A DNA stretch of 15,780 bases, taken from contig CAJMLV010000053.1 of the NCBI GenBank assembly GCA_905214345.1, positions 1-15,780 on the forward strand, read 5' to 3'. Position 1 is the stretch's first letter. Every line of letters starts with the position of its first letter. Positions 1 through 6,750 of the stretch are shown in pieces. Both the position numbers and the translations under genes were made by a program. The DNA comes from an uncultured bacterium. Lineage in GTDB: Bacteria > Bacillota > Clostridia > Oscillospirales > Ruminococcaceae. The notes under the pieces are model-generated. The model ran no database searches. It was given only the letters and a program-made list of their open reading frames with translations, and was not told where the DNA came from.

Positions 1-3
1 GCT

Positions 4-29
4 GCGGGAAACTTTTTCGAACTTCCCGC
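4..29. other. Hairpin at the left edge, possible tail of an upstream gene
   Basis: A 7-base stem (4-10 pairs with 23-29, GCGGGAA/TTCCCGC) encloses a 12-base loop. The sequence after it is not a clean U-tract, so it is a poor intrinsic terminator. It may be the end of a gene left of the window. Apart from this, bases 1-130 are AT-rich with no coding signal that I can see. Confidence 0.3.
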
Positions 30-130
30 CCATTATAATTTACCTCATTTTTGGGCAGATTGCAAGAGAAACGCAGGAAAATTTCGTCATTTTTTCAGCG
101 AAAGCATTGAGCATTTTTTTAACAATCTAC

Positions 131-159
131 TGGTAATTCCCTGCTGGGTCTGTTATAAT
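131..159 (+). promoter_or_regulatory. Likely ppdK promoter
   Basis: A perfect -10 box TATAAT lies at 154-159. The hexamer TGGTAA at 131-136, 17 bases upstream, is a weak -35. Transcription would start near 166 and give a leader of about 75 bases. The -10 box is convincing; the -35 is poor, so an activator or the AT-rich upstream region may contribute. Confidence 0.6.
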
Positions 160-188
160 GGACTTTGCAAACAGTCTATGACGTTGCA

Positions 189-211
189 GGCGCGGGCATG
201 ATGCACGCGCC
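189..211 (+). promoter_or_regulatory. Hairpin in the ppdK leader
   Basis: GGCGCG (189-194) pairs with CGCGCC (206-211). Inside it GCAT (196-199) pairs with ATGC (201-204), so the two stems nearly stack. It lies between the inferred transcription start and the ribosome binding site GGAGG at 231-235. It has no U-tract. A role in mRNA stability is possible but only inferred. Confidence 0.4.
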
Positions 212-241
212 GGGAAGAAACCGTACACATGGAGGTAAGAT

Positions 242-2908
242 ATGAGCAAGAAGTTCCTTTACCTGTTCAAAGAGGGCCATGACGCCTTCGGCGGCGACCA
301 GACCGCTATGAAGAACACCCTTGGCGGCAAGGGCGCCGGCCTGGCCGAAATGACCAACGCCGGTATGCCGGTTCCCCAGGGCTTCACCATCACCACCGAG
401 GCCTGCACCCAGTACTATGCCGACGGCCGTGAGATCAACGAAGAGATCCGCGCCGACATCTTCAAGTACATGGGCATCCTGGAAGAGCAGACCGGCAAGA
501 AGTTCGGCGATATCGAGAACCCCCTGCTGGTTTCCGTCCGTTCCGGCGCCCGTATGTCCATGCCCGGCATGATGGACACCATCCTGAACCTGGGCCTGAA
601 CGATCAGGCTGTGGAAGGCCTGGCCAAGAAGACCAACAACCCCCGCTTCGCCTATGACTGCTATCGCCGTTTCATCCAGATGTACTCCGACGTCGTCATG
701 GAACTGGGCAAGAGCTTCTTCGAAGAGCGCATCGACGCCATGAAGGAGAAGAAGGGCGTGACCCAGGACGTTGACCTGACCGCCGACGACCTGAAGGAAC
801 TGGTCAAGGAATTCAAGGCCATCTACCTGGAAAAGCAGGGCTCCGAGTTCCCCCAGGACCCGAAAGAACAGCTGATCGGCGCCGTCAAGGCCGTGTTCCG
901 TTCCTGGGACAACCCCCGCGCCAACGTTTATCGTAAGATGAACGAGATCCCCTACGAATGGGGCACCGCCGTCAACGTTCAGCAGATGGCGTTCGGCAAC
1001 TCCGGCATGCGTTCCGGCACCGGCGTTGCTTTCACCCGCAACCCCGCCACCGGCGAGCGCAAGCTGATGGGCGAATACCTCATCAACGCCCAGGGCGAAG
1101 ACGTGGTTGCCGGTATCCGTACTCCCTCCCCCATCAGCAAGCTGCATGAGGAGATGCCGGAGGTTTATGACGAGTTCGTCGCCATTGCCACCCGCCTGGA
1201 GAACTACTACAAGGATATGCAGGACATGGAGTTCACCATCGAAGATGGTAAGCTGTTCATGCTGCAGACCCGTAACGGCAAGCGTACCGCTCAGGCCGCT
1301 CTGCAGATTGCCTGCGACCTGGTGGACGAAGGCGTTATCGATCAGCGCACCGCTGTTCTGCGCGTTGAGCCCAAGCAGCTGGACACCCTGCTGCATCCCC
1401 AGTTCGACGCTGCTGCCCTGAAGGCTGCCGAAGCCATCGGCAAGGGCCTGGCCGCTTCTCCGGGATCTGCCTGCGGCCGTGTTGTCTTCAGCGCTGAAGA
1501 CGCCGAAGAGAAGGTCAAGGACGCCGAGTGGAAGAAGGTCGTTCTGGTCCGTCTGGAAACCAGCCCCGAAGACATCGTCGGCATGCAGGTTTCTCAGGGC
1601 ATCCTGACCGTCCGCGGCGGTATGACCAGCCACGCCGCCGTTGTTGCTCGCGGCATGGGCACCTGCTGCGTTTCCGGCTGCGGCAACGACAACGACGTCG
1701 CCATCGATTACGACGCCAAAGTCATCACCATCAACGGCCACACCTTCCATGAGGGTGACTGGATCTCCATCGACGGTTCCACCGGCAACATCTACGAAGG
1801 CCAGATCGCTACCGTGGCTTCCACCGAGAACGCCAACTTCAAGCGCTTCATGCAGTGGGCTGACGAAGCTCGCCAGCTGAAGGTCCTGACCAACGCCGAC
1901 AACCCGACCGACGCTCAGAACGCTGTCGATATGGGTGCCGAAGGCATCGGCCTGTGCCGTACCGAGCATATGTTCTTTGCGGAAGACCGCATCAAGGCCG
2001 TGCGCGAGATGATCTGCGCCCGCACCGTGGAAGCCCGCAAGGCTGCTCTGGCCAAGGTCGAGCCCTACCAGGAGGCCGACTTCACCGCCATGTACAAGAT
2101 CATGGGCGACCGTCCCATGACCATCCGTTATCTGGATCCGCCTCTGCATGAGTTCCTGCCCACCAAGGCTGAGGACATTGCCGAGCTGGCTGCCGATATG
2201 GGCATGACCGCCGAAGAGCTGACCAACATCGTGGAAAGCCTGCATGAGTTCAACCCCATGATGGGCCACCGCGGCTGCCGTCTGGCTGTTACCTACCCCG
2301 AAATCGCCGAGATGCAGACCAACGCCGTTATCAAGGCTGCCATCAAGGTTTCTGCCGAGACTGGCAAGATGATCACTCCGCACATTATGATTCCTCTGGT
2401 TGGCGAAGTGAAGGAACTGAAGTACGTCAAGGACGTTGTCGTCAAGACCGCTGACAAGCTGATCGCTGACGCCGGCGTTGATATGAAGTACGAAGTGGGC
2501 ACCATGATCGAGATCCCGCGCGCCGCTCTGACCGCCGGCGAGATTGCCAAGGAAGCTGACTTCTTCAGCTTCGGCACCAACGACCTGACCCAGATGACCT
2601 TCGGCTTCAGCCGTGACGACGCTGCCAAGTTCCTGACCGCTTACTACGACACCAAGATCTATGAGAGCGATCCGTTCCAGCATCTGGACCAGGTTGGCGT
2701 TGGCCGCCTGATCAAGATGGCTGCTCATGACGGCCGCGAGACCAACCCCAACCTGGGTCTGGGCATCTGCGGTGAGCACGGCGGCGACCCCAGCAGCGTT
2801 GAGTTCTGCCACAATGTTGGCCTGGACTACGTCAGCTGCTCTCCCTTCCGTGTGCCCATCGCTCGCCTGGCCGCCGCTCAGGCTGCCATCAAGAATCCTC
2901 GGAAGTAA
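242..2908 (+). CDS. ppdK: Pyruvate, phosphate dikinase
   Basis: This cytoplasmic enzyme interconverts pyruvate + ATP + Pi with phosphoenolpyruvate + AMP + PPi. In anaerobic Firmicutes it often runs in the glycolytic, PPi-using direction. The protein is 888 residues, the usual length for the bacterial enzyme. It has an N-terminal ATP-grasp region, with RSGARMSMPGMMDT near residue 100. The swivelling phosphohistidine domain has GGMTSHAAVVARG with the phosphorylated His at about residue 464. The C-terminal PEP-binding TIM barrel contains EGIGLCRTEHMFF, MGHRGCR and LGICGEHGGDPSS, with the catalytic Cys at about residue 843. The ATG at 242 follows GGAGG with 6-base spacing. It is a single-gene unit with its own promoter and terminator. 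Codon use is strongly biased, as in highly expressed genes. The identification is secure. Confidence 0.98.
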   Translation: MSKKFLYLFKEGHDAFGGDQTAMKNTLGGKGAGLAEMTNAGMPVPQGFTITTEACTQYYADGREINEEIRADIFKYMGILEEQTGKKFGDIENPLLVSVRSGARMSMPGMMDTILNLGLNDQAVEGLAKKTNNPRFAYDCYRRFIQMYSDVVMELGKSFFEERIDAMKEKKGVTQDVDLTADDLKELVKEFKAIYLEKQGSEFPQDPKEQLIGAVKAVFRSWDNPRANVYRKMNEIPYEWGTAVNVQQMAFGNSGMRSGTGVAFTRNPATGERKLMGEYLINAQGEDVVAGIRTPSPISKLHEEMPEVYDEFVAIATRLENYYKDMQDMEFTIEDGKLFMLQTRNGKRTAQAALQIACDLVDEGVIDQRTAVLRVEPKQLDTLLHPQFDAAALKAAEAIGKGLAASPGSACGRVVFSAEDAEEKVKDAEWKKVVLVRLETSPEDIVGMQVSQGILTVRGGMTSHAAVVARGMGTCCVSGCGNDNDVAIDYDAKVITINGHTFHEGDWISIDGSTGNIYEGQIATVASTENANFKRFMQWADEARQLKVLTNADNPTDAQNAVDMGAEGIGLCRTEHMFFAEDRIKAVREMICARTVEARKAALAKVEPYQEADFTAMYKIMGDRPMTIRYLDPPLHEFLPTKAEDIAELAADMGMTAEELTNIVESLHEFNPMMGHRGCRLAVTYPEIAEMQTNAVIKAAIKVSAETGKMITPHIMIPLVGEVKELKYVKDVVVKTADKLIADAGVDMKYEVGTMIEIPRAALTAGEIAKEADFFSFGTNDLTQMTFGFSRDDAAKFLTAYYDTKIYESDPFQHLDQVGVGRLIKMAAHDGRETNPNLGLGICGEHGGDPSSVEFCHNVGLDYVSCSPFRVPIARLAAAQAAIKNPRK

Positions 2909-2944
2909 TTCTCTTGCATTGATGTGATTCTTCACACATAACCC

Positions 2945-2983
2945 ATCCCCCTTGATCTTTTAAAAGACCAAGGGGGATTTTAT
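2945..2983 (+). terminator. Intrinsic terminator after ppdK
   Basis: The arm 2945-2957 pairs with 2966-2978, with one A/C mismatch at 2955/2968. The stem is followed by a TTTTA run at 2978-2982. It lies about 37 bases after the ppdK stop. In the opposite direction it is also T-poor but symmetrical enough to help stop the minus-strand operon that ends at 3008. Confidence 0.9.
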
Positions 2984-3007
2984 ATTACTCTGATATACGA
3001 CACCATT

Positions 3008-3943
3008 TCAGTAAAAACGAAGTTGGTTCTCCTTACAGGACTTTACCGCCCGCTCCTTCACCACATCCTCCGGCAGGAGCTGCCCGCAGAGAAGCGGAGA
3101 GTCCGGGTCGTGGGCTTGCGTATTGCGCGCAACAGTTTTCAGACTGTGCGTAGCATAACAATACTTGCAACCATGACGGCAGGTGTCGTACATACCAATG
3201 TCGAGGCTGGCCATGCAGCCGCATTCCGGGCGCTGGTTCTTGTCTTTCTCCAACGAAAGGCGGCACCCGGCAATCTGTTCCAGCAAGGGGCGGTCAATGC
3301 AGTGGCCGTGGGCAATGCCGTATGATGATAAGTCTATTTGTTCTGCGCAGGTTTCCAGCACAAGGTGGTGTTTGCCCGCAACATCAGCCAATCGATGGGC
3401 CAGCTCCGCTATTTCCTTTTCGGTAAGAGCCGCAAAGCCCAGACCGCTCATGTTGGTCTGGGTGTTGCGGTACAGGTCCACGAAGCTGATGATACACTTG
3501 CAGGTATAGCCCTCCAGCCGTCGGGCCAACTGGCTGAAAAAGGTAATGTGGTAGTCCATTGTGTAGCGGTCGGTGAACAAAATAGGGTCATACCGCCAGA
3601 TGACCCGTTCGGGGCCGATTCTGCGGGAAAGTTCCTGAAAGGCAGGCAGGATCACGTCGTTCTTGCTGGGTACACCCGGTTCCACGTCTTTTCCATAGGG
3701 TGTCAGGGTGAACTGAAAATAGAACGGGTACGCCCTCAATTCCTCCAGCCGAGTCATCAGCGGCAGCGGATTCTTGGTCCAAAATACGATGCCATCCACC
3801 ACGTCTGGCGACAAGGAAATACGGCTGACCTGATGGAAGTTCATGGGGGTGCGGACACAGACAAAGCCCTCCCGGATACGATTGGAAAACCAATCGGGAT
3901 AATAGGCGGGAATATCGGTCCGCCTGCTGGCACTGATGATCAA
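3008..3943 (-). CDS. DUF1848 family protein with a C-terminal radical-SAM-type cysteine motif
   Basis: The N-terminus IISASRRTDIPAYYPDWF and the block GIVFWTKNP are hallmarks of DUF1848, whose function is unknown. Near the C-terminus is CRHGCKYCYA, a CX3CX2C pattern like that which binds the [4Fe-4S] cluster in radical SAM enzymes. An extra CGC sits about 15 residues before it. I prefer the TTG start at 3943. The sequence GGAGGTG lies 6 bases upstream of it, and the protein then begins MIISASRRTD as family members do. The alternative GTG at 3952 would lie inside that ribosome binding site. The reading frame from 3952 encodes 314 residues; from 3943 it is 311. It is the last gene of a five-gene minus-strand operon, 74 bases after the DUF3795 gene. 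A redox or radical reaction on an unknown substrate is inference. Confidence 0.85.
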   Translation of the reverse strand: MIISASRRTDIPAYYPDWFSNRIREGFVCVRTPMNFHQVSRISLSPDVVDGIVFWTKNPLPLMTRLEELRAYPFYFQFTLTPYGKDVEPGVPSKNDVILPAFQELSRRIGPERVIWRYDPILFTDRYTMDYHITFFSQLARRLEGYTCKCIISFVDLYRNTQTNMSGLGFAALTEKEIAELAHRLADVAGKHHLVLETCAEQIDLSSYGIAHGHCIDRPLLEQIAGCRLSLEKDKNQRPECGCMASLDIGMYDTCRHGCKYCYATHSLKTVARNTQAHDPDSPLLCGQLLPEDVVKERAVKSCKENQLRFY

Positions 3944-4017
3944 GGGGTTCACCTCCCGGTTGTGCAGCGGTACAAGCCACTCGCTTTTTCTTGTTTAGTT
4001 TCAGACAGATACCGCGA

Positions 4018-4527
4018 TCATCCGCTATCCCTTGCAGCAGCTTCACGGCAGCCGCAGCCCGCTGCCCGCTCTTTGACGAAACATTCCGGCTGATCCTCCA
4101 GCTTGGCCACAACGTTTTTCAGATCTTCCAACGGCAGCAGGTACACCGCCGCGCAGTAGAAGGTTTTGCGGCGACCATCGTTATAGTTGGCGAGCAGCTT
4201 ATCCAGAATGGCCCGCTTGGCCCGCAGTTCGTCTATGTAGGCATCCAGCCCCAATTCCCGAGCGCGGTCCAGATCGGCGGCACGGCGGCTGTGAGGCACA
4301 AAGGAATCTGCCGCATCAAATTCATCATACCGGGCGCAGGGGTAAGTGGGACACTGGCTGCAAAAGTTATACCCGCCTTTGTCCATTGAACACCGGGCAA
4401 GAGTGCAACTCTGGTTGCCCGGTCCGCCGCCGCAGCCGGGGCAGTAGCCGCCTACCTGCATGGGGCAGAGCAGACAGTTCAGACCACACAGGCTGAACTC
4501 GGTATGCTCCCGTGTGAAGCCTTTCAT
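4018..4527 (-). CDS. DUF3795 cysteine-rich protein
   Basis: This small (169-residue), probably cytoplasmic protein of unknown function has ten cysteines in its first 64 residues, arranged CGLNCLLC, YCPGC, SCTLARC, then FCSQCPTYPC. That is the DUF3795 pattern and suggests zinc or iron-sulfur binding. The C-terminal half is charged and helical and ends in a further CGC. A longer reading from 4587 exists, but ATG 4527 is better. It overlaps the stop of the preceding GyrI-like gene as ATGA, and GGTGGAG lies just upstream. The ten cysteines next to a radical-SAM-like DUF1848 gene suggest a shared metal-dependent role, but nothing in the sequence names a substrate. Confidence 0.85.
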   Translation of the reverse strand: MKGFTREHTEFSLCGLNCLLCPMQVGGYCPGCGGGPGNQSCTLARCSMDKGGYNFCSQCPTYPCARYDEFDAADSFVPHSRRAADLDRARELGLDAYIDELRAKRAILDKLLANYNDGRRKTFYCAAVYLLPLEDLKNVVAKLEDQPECFVKERAAGCGCREAAARDSG

Positions 4528-5165
4528 ACATGCTCCACCTTTCGCACCGGGTGGCGCACCACAGTTTTCAAACTTTCCGGTTTGCACCGGCGCACATCGC
4601 TCAGGTAGATCTCGTGGTGGAATCGGTTCTCACCAAAGTCCGTCGCGTATCCGTGCGCTTTGGCGTATTCCGCCATAGCGGCTACCGTGGCGGGCTCGTC
4701 ATCGTAGGGGCCGATGTGCATGCATTGGACGCACAGACCTTCCTCCCAGGGGAAGAACTCCACCGGGGAGCAGTCCAGCTTCTTTTTGCGGGAGGCTTCC
4801 TGCACGGCCCAATCAAACTCCGCCTTGGTGACGAAGTCCGGCAGACGGATCAGGGAAATCCAGCAAAAGTCCTCTTTGCGGTTGTAGTTCACGCCCTGTA
4901 CGCCTTCCTGCCACCACAGGCCCTCCAGCGGCGGCACCACATAGTCGAAGTAACCGTCCATCTTGTGGCTGCCCATCTTACTCATTTTGATGGTGTAGGC
5001 CACCGCATACAAAAGGCCGATAGCCTGTTTGTAGGCACCGTTTTCCTCGTTGGGATCTCCGTGCCCGCGCAGCGCCAAAAAGTTCATGGCAGGTACCGTA
5101 ACGATACCCGGCATTTTGGGCGGCAGATAGAATTCCTTGTATTCTTTCTTGTAGTCGAATGCCAT
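4524..5165 (-). CDS. GyrI-like small-molecule-binding domain protein
   Basis: This protein of about 213 residues matches the stand-alone GyrI-like (SOUL/BmrR effector-binding type) family. It opens MAFDYKKEYKEFYLPPK, then has PAMNFLALRGHGDPN. The middle has VPPLEGLWW, and the C-terminal half has CMHIGPYDDEP and the closing block HHEIYLSDVRRCKPESLKT. Proteins of this type bind hydrophobic or cationic small molecules and are often paired with regulators. Two starts are possible. ATG 5171 overlaps the TfoX_N stop (ATGA) but is only 2 bases from GGAGG. ATG 5165 has GGAGG at 8-base spacing and gives the usual family start, so I use it. Either way translation is coupled to the gene before. The ligand is unknown. 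Confidence 0.85.
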   Translation of the reverse strand: MAFDYKKEYKEFYLPPKMPGIVTVPAMNFLALRGHGDPNEENGAYKQAIGLLYAVAYTIKMSKMGSHKMDGYFDYVVPPLEGLWWQEGVQGVNYNRKEDFCWISLIRLPDFVTKAEFDWAVQEASRKKKLDCSPVEFFPWEEGLCVQCMHIGPYDDEPATVAAMAEYAKAHGYATDFGENRFHHEIYLSDVRRCKPESLKTVVRHPVRKVEHV

Positions 5166-5167
5166 AC

Positions 5168-5491
5168 TCATTTCCTCCGCTTTTGGGATGCTGCTTTGCG
5201 CAGCGCTTCACAGGTGATGCGGGTCAATTCCACCGCCATAGTTGGGTCGTCCACGTCCTCTACGACAAAGGAGTCCTTTGCCCCTTCATAAGGCGGGGCT
5301 TTCGGCAGGTCGGGAAAGGCTGCCTCCCCCTGTGGTGTGATTTTGATAAACAACTGGTCATCACATATAACAGCGAAGAAGGTACCGTCGCAGAACAGGC
5401 CGTATTCTCCGAACATTTTGCGGGCACGGACACTTCCAGCCCCTCGGAGTTGTTCCACCACATACTCCACGTAATCAGGATGGGATGCCAT
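5168..5491 (-). CDS. TfoX/Sxy N-terminal domain protein
   Basis: This 107-residue protein consists of a single TfoX_N domain. It has the signature RKMFGEYGLFCDG at about residues 24-36, then FFAVICDDQLFIKIT. It lacks the C-terminal helix-hairpin-helix domain of true competence regulators such as Sxy, so a competence role should not be assumed. The ATG at 5491 lies 2 bases after the stop of the WYL regulator and has a GGAGGT site inside that gene's end. Stand-alone TfoX_N proteins are common in Firmicutes beside HTH regulators and GyrI-like proteins, as here; their function is unknown. Confidence 0.88.
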   Translation of the reverse strand: MASHPDYVEYVVEQLRGAGSVRARKMFGEYGLFCDGTFFAVICDDQLFIKITPQGEAAFPDLPKAPPYEGAKDSFVVEDVDDPTMAVELTRITCEALRKAASQKRRK

Positions 5492-5493
5492 AA

Positions 5494-6405
5494 CTACCTC
5501 CGTTTCTTATAGCGGTGTGCCAGCCGTTGGGCAAGCACGCCTAACTTTTCCCGCAACTCGTCAGGCTCCAGCAGCTCAGCACTATCTCCAAATGTGAGAA
5601 TCCAGCTGATTACACTGTCCGCGTCCGGGAAACCTCGGCGGAAAAGCAAGGAACCGTCCGGCTGTACGGTAAAACTGTCAGCACCGTATTCTTCCACCAG
5701 CCGCCAGCGGCAGACCGGGGCAAAGCGGACGCACACCTGATATTGCGTAGGGTAAATCCGCTCCGGGTCCAGGTCCGGCAAAGGGGCCGGGCGGGGAGAA
5801 AAGGGCTCTCCGGTAGAAAGGTCGGTCATGCGGTTGAGCTTGAACAGGCGGAAGTCCTGCCGGATTTGACACCAGCCCCACAGATACCAGGTGGACCAGT
5901 GAAAGATCAGGTAATAAGGCTCCACGCTGCGCACCGAAGTGCCCTTGGGTGCGTCGTAAGTGAAATGTACAAGGTGGTGCTGTTCAATCGCACGCTGGAT
6001 GGCTTCGATTTTCGGGGCAAGGCTGCTTTTGTACCATGAGGACAGATCAATGAGCAGGTGGGTGCCGCCGGATAGCAGCGTACGGTTCCCGGCGGACAGC
6101 TTTTCCATGAGCTGGGCATAGCGCCTGGTGCCGCTGACGCTGTCCAGACTGCGCAGCCCTGCCAGAATGGCCTGCATCTCCGGGGCGGTGAGCACCGTTC
6201 GTTCTACCCGGTATCCCTCCATGATGGAGATCCCGCCGCCGGCGCCCTGTGCGGTGGTGACGGGGATACCTGCCCGGCACAGGGCTTCGATGTCCCGCTG
6301 GATGGTGCGGCGGGACACTTCGAACTGCTCCGCCAGTTCCGGCGCGGTGATCCGCTCCTGCTGGAGAAGGATGGACAATATGCCGATCAGCCGGTCCATT
6401 TTCAT
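5494..6405 (-). CDS. YafY-type HTH/WYL-domain transcriptional regulator
   Basis: This 303-residue DNA-binding protein has an N-terminal winged HTH at about residues 4-60 (ITAPELAEQFEVSRRTIQRD). The WYL ligand-sensing domain spans about residues 135-205. It includes HFTYDA, the WYL residues themselves at about 173-175 (STWYLWGWC), and FRLFKLNRM. The C-terminal WCX-like extension completes the usual length of such regulators. It is the first gene of the operon and probably controls it. An ATGACAGA direct repeat flanks its -10 box and could be its own operator (inferred). The ATG at 6405 has only a weak GGTGG upstream; ATG 6399 is an alternative. The effector is unknown. Confidence 0.93.
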   Translation of the reverse strand: MKMDRLIGILSILLQQERITAPELAEQFEVSRRTIQRDIEALCRAGIPVTTAQGAGGGISIMEGYRVERTVLTAPEMQAILAGLRSLDSVSGTRRYAQLMEKLSAGNRTLLSGGTHLLIDLSSWYKSSLAPKIEAIQRAIEQHHLVHFTYDAPKGTSVRSVEPYYLIFHWSTWYLWGWCQIRQDFRLFKLNRMTDLSTGEPFSPRPAPLPDLDPERIYPTQYQVCVRFAPVCRWRLVEEYGADSFTVQPDGSLLFRRGFPDADSVISWILTFGDSAELLEPDELREKLGVLAQRLAHRYKKRR

Positions 6406-6419
6406 GGCACCACCGCCCT

Positions 6420-6468
6420 TCTGTCATTGTCTGTATTATACCATAGAAAGCGGACACCTGTCTGTCAT
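6420..6468. repeat. Pair of 8-base direct repeats flanking the WYL promoter -10 box
   Basis: TCTGTCAT occurs at 6420-6427 and again at 6461-6468 on the plus strand, exactly 41 bases apart, about four helical turns. One copy overlaps the -35 and the other lies at or just after the inferred start of transcription. This is the arrangement expected of an autoregulatory operator. The binding protein is inferred, not shown. Confidence 0.45.
6435..6464 (-). promoter_or_regulatory. Promoter of the WYL-regulator operon
   Basis: Read on the minus strand, TATAAT lies at 6440-6435. CAGACA, four matches to TTGACA, lies 18 bases upstream at 6464-6459. Transcription would start near 6428, leaving a leader of about 23 bases before ATG 6405. 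Confidence 0.7.
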
Positions 6469-6612
6469 GTTTGGCTTTGCGCGGCCGGCTTTTTTGTTGC
6501 AGGGCAGGGGACCCGGACGAAAAATAAGGGCCGCATGTTGGAAAGAAGCGGGAAAAAGCAGGCAGGCAACGGATTTTCTGTAAACTGCCAGTCAAAATCA
6601 CGTAAAATTTCG
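6469..6612. other. Gene-free stretch between divergent promoters
   Basis: This is the central part of the 345-base gap between the WYL regulator and the PiT gene. It is divided between the two divergent promoters and I see no gene, RNA or repeat in it. A T6 run at 6491-6496 follows the GC-rich GCGGCCGGC but does not form a convincing terminator. Confidence 0.5.
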
Positions 6613-6641
6613 TTGTAAAATGTCGGCGTTTCTGTTATGAT
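6613..6641 (+). promoter_or_regulatory. Promoter of the pit operon
   Basis: TTGTAA (6613-6618) and TATGAT (6636-6641) are separated by exactly 17 bases, which makes a good sigma-A-type promoter. The leader from about 6648 to the ATG at 6751 is about 100 bases and carries two hairpins. I see no clear Pho box. Confidence 0.7.
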
Positions 6642-6648
6642 AGTGACC

Positions 6649-6686
6649 GTGGGGCCGGACCCCACCGACGCAGCGCCGTGCGCTGC
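6649..6686 (+). promoter_or_regulatory. Two tandem hairpins at the 5' end of the pit leader
   Basis: Hairpin 1: GTGGGG (6649-6654) pairs with CCCCAC (6660-6665) around a 5-base loop. Hairpin 2: GCAGCGC (6670-6676) pairs with GCGCTGC (6680-6686) around a 3-base loop. They start right at the inferred transcript start and are followed by an A-rich stretch up to the ribosome binding site AAGGGAG at 6736-6742. They could protect the 5' end or regulate; neither is a terminator. Confidence 0.5.
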
Positions 6687-6750
6687 ACCCACCTTTACAA
6701 TCAAAGAATAGGAAAAAGAGAAAAGAGAAGAATACAAGGGAGACTCGTAC

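Noticed and set aside
176..2935. A 919-codon open frame on the minus strand covering the whole of ppdK
   Set aside because: It is antisense to a secure, highly biased gene. Such genes rarely use the codons that give stops in this antisense frame. The protein is low in complexity, rich in G, H, D, V and Q, and shows no family features.
3008..3943. DUF1848 protein as the maturase (anSME) for the sulfatase
   Set aside because: It lacks the N-terminal CX3CX2C and the SPASM cluster layout of anSME, matches DUF1848 by its N-terminus, and lies in a different operon.
3338..4093. A 251-codon plus-strand open frame over the DUF1848 gene
   Set aside because: Antisense to DUF1848, with no recognisable domain.
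5168..5491. TfoX_N protein as a competence regulator
   Set aside because: It has only the N-terminal domain, and no competence gene is near; stand-alone TfoX_N proteins are common and of unknown role.
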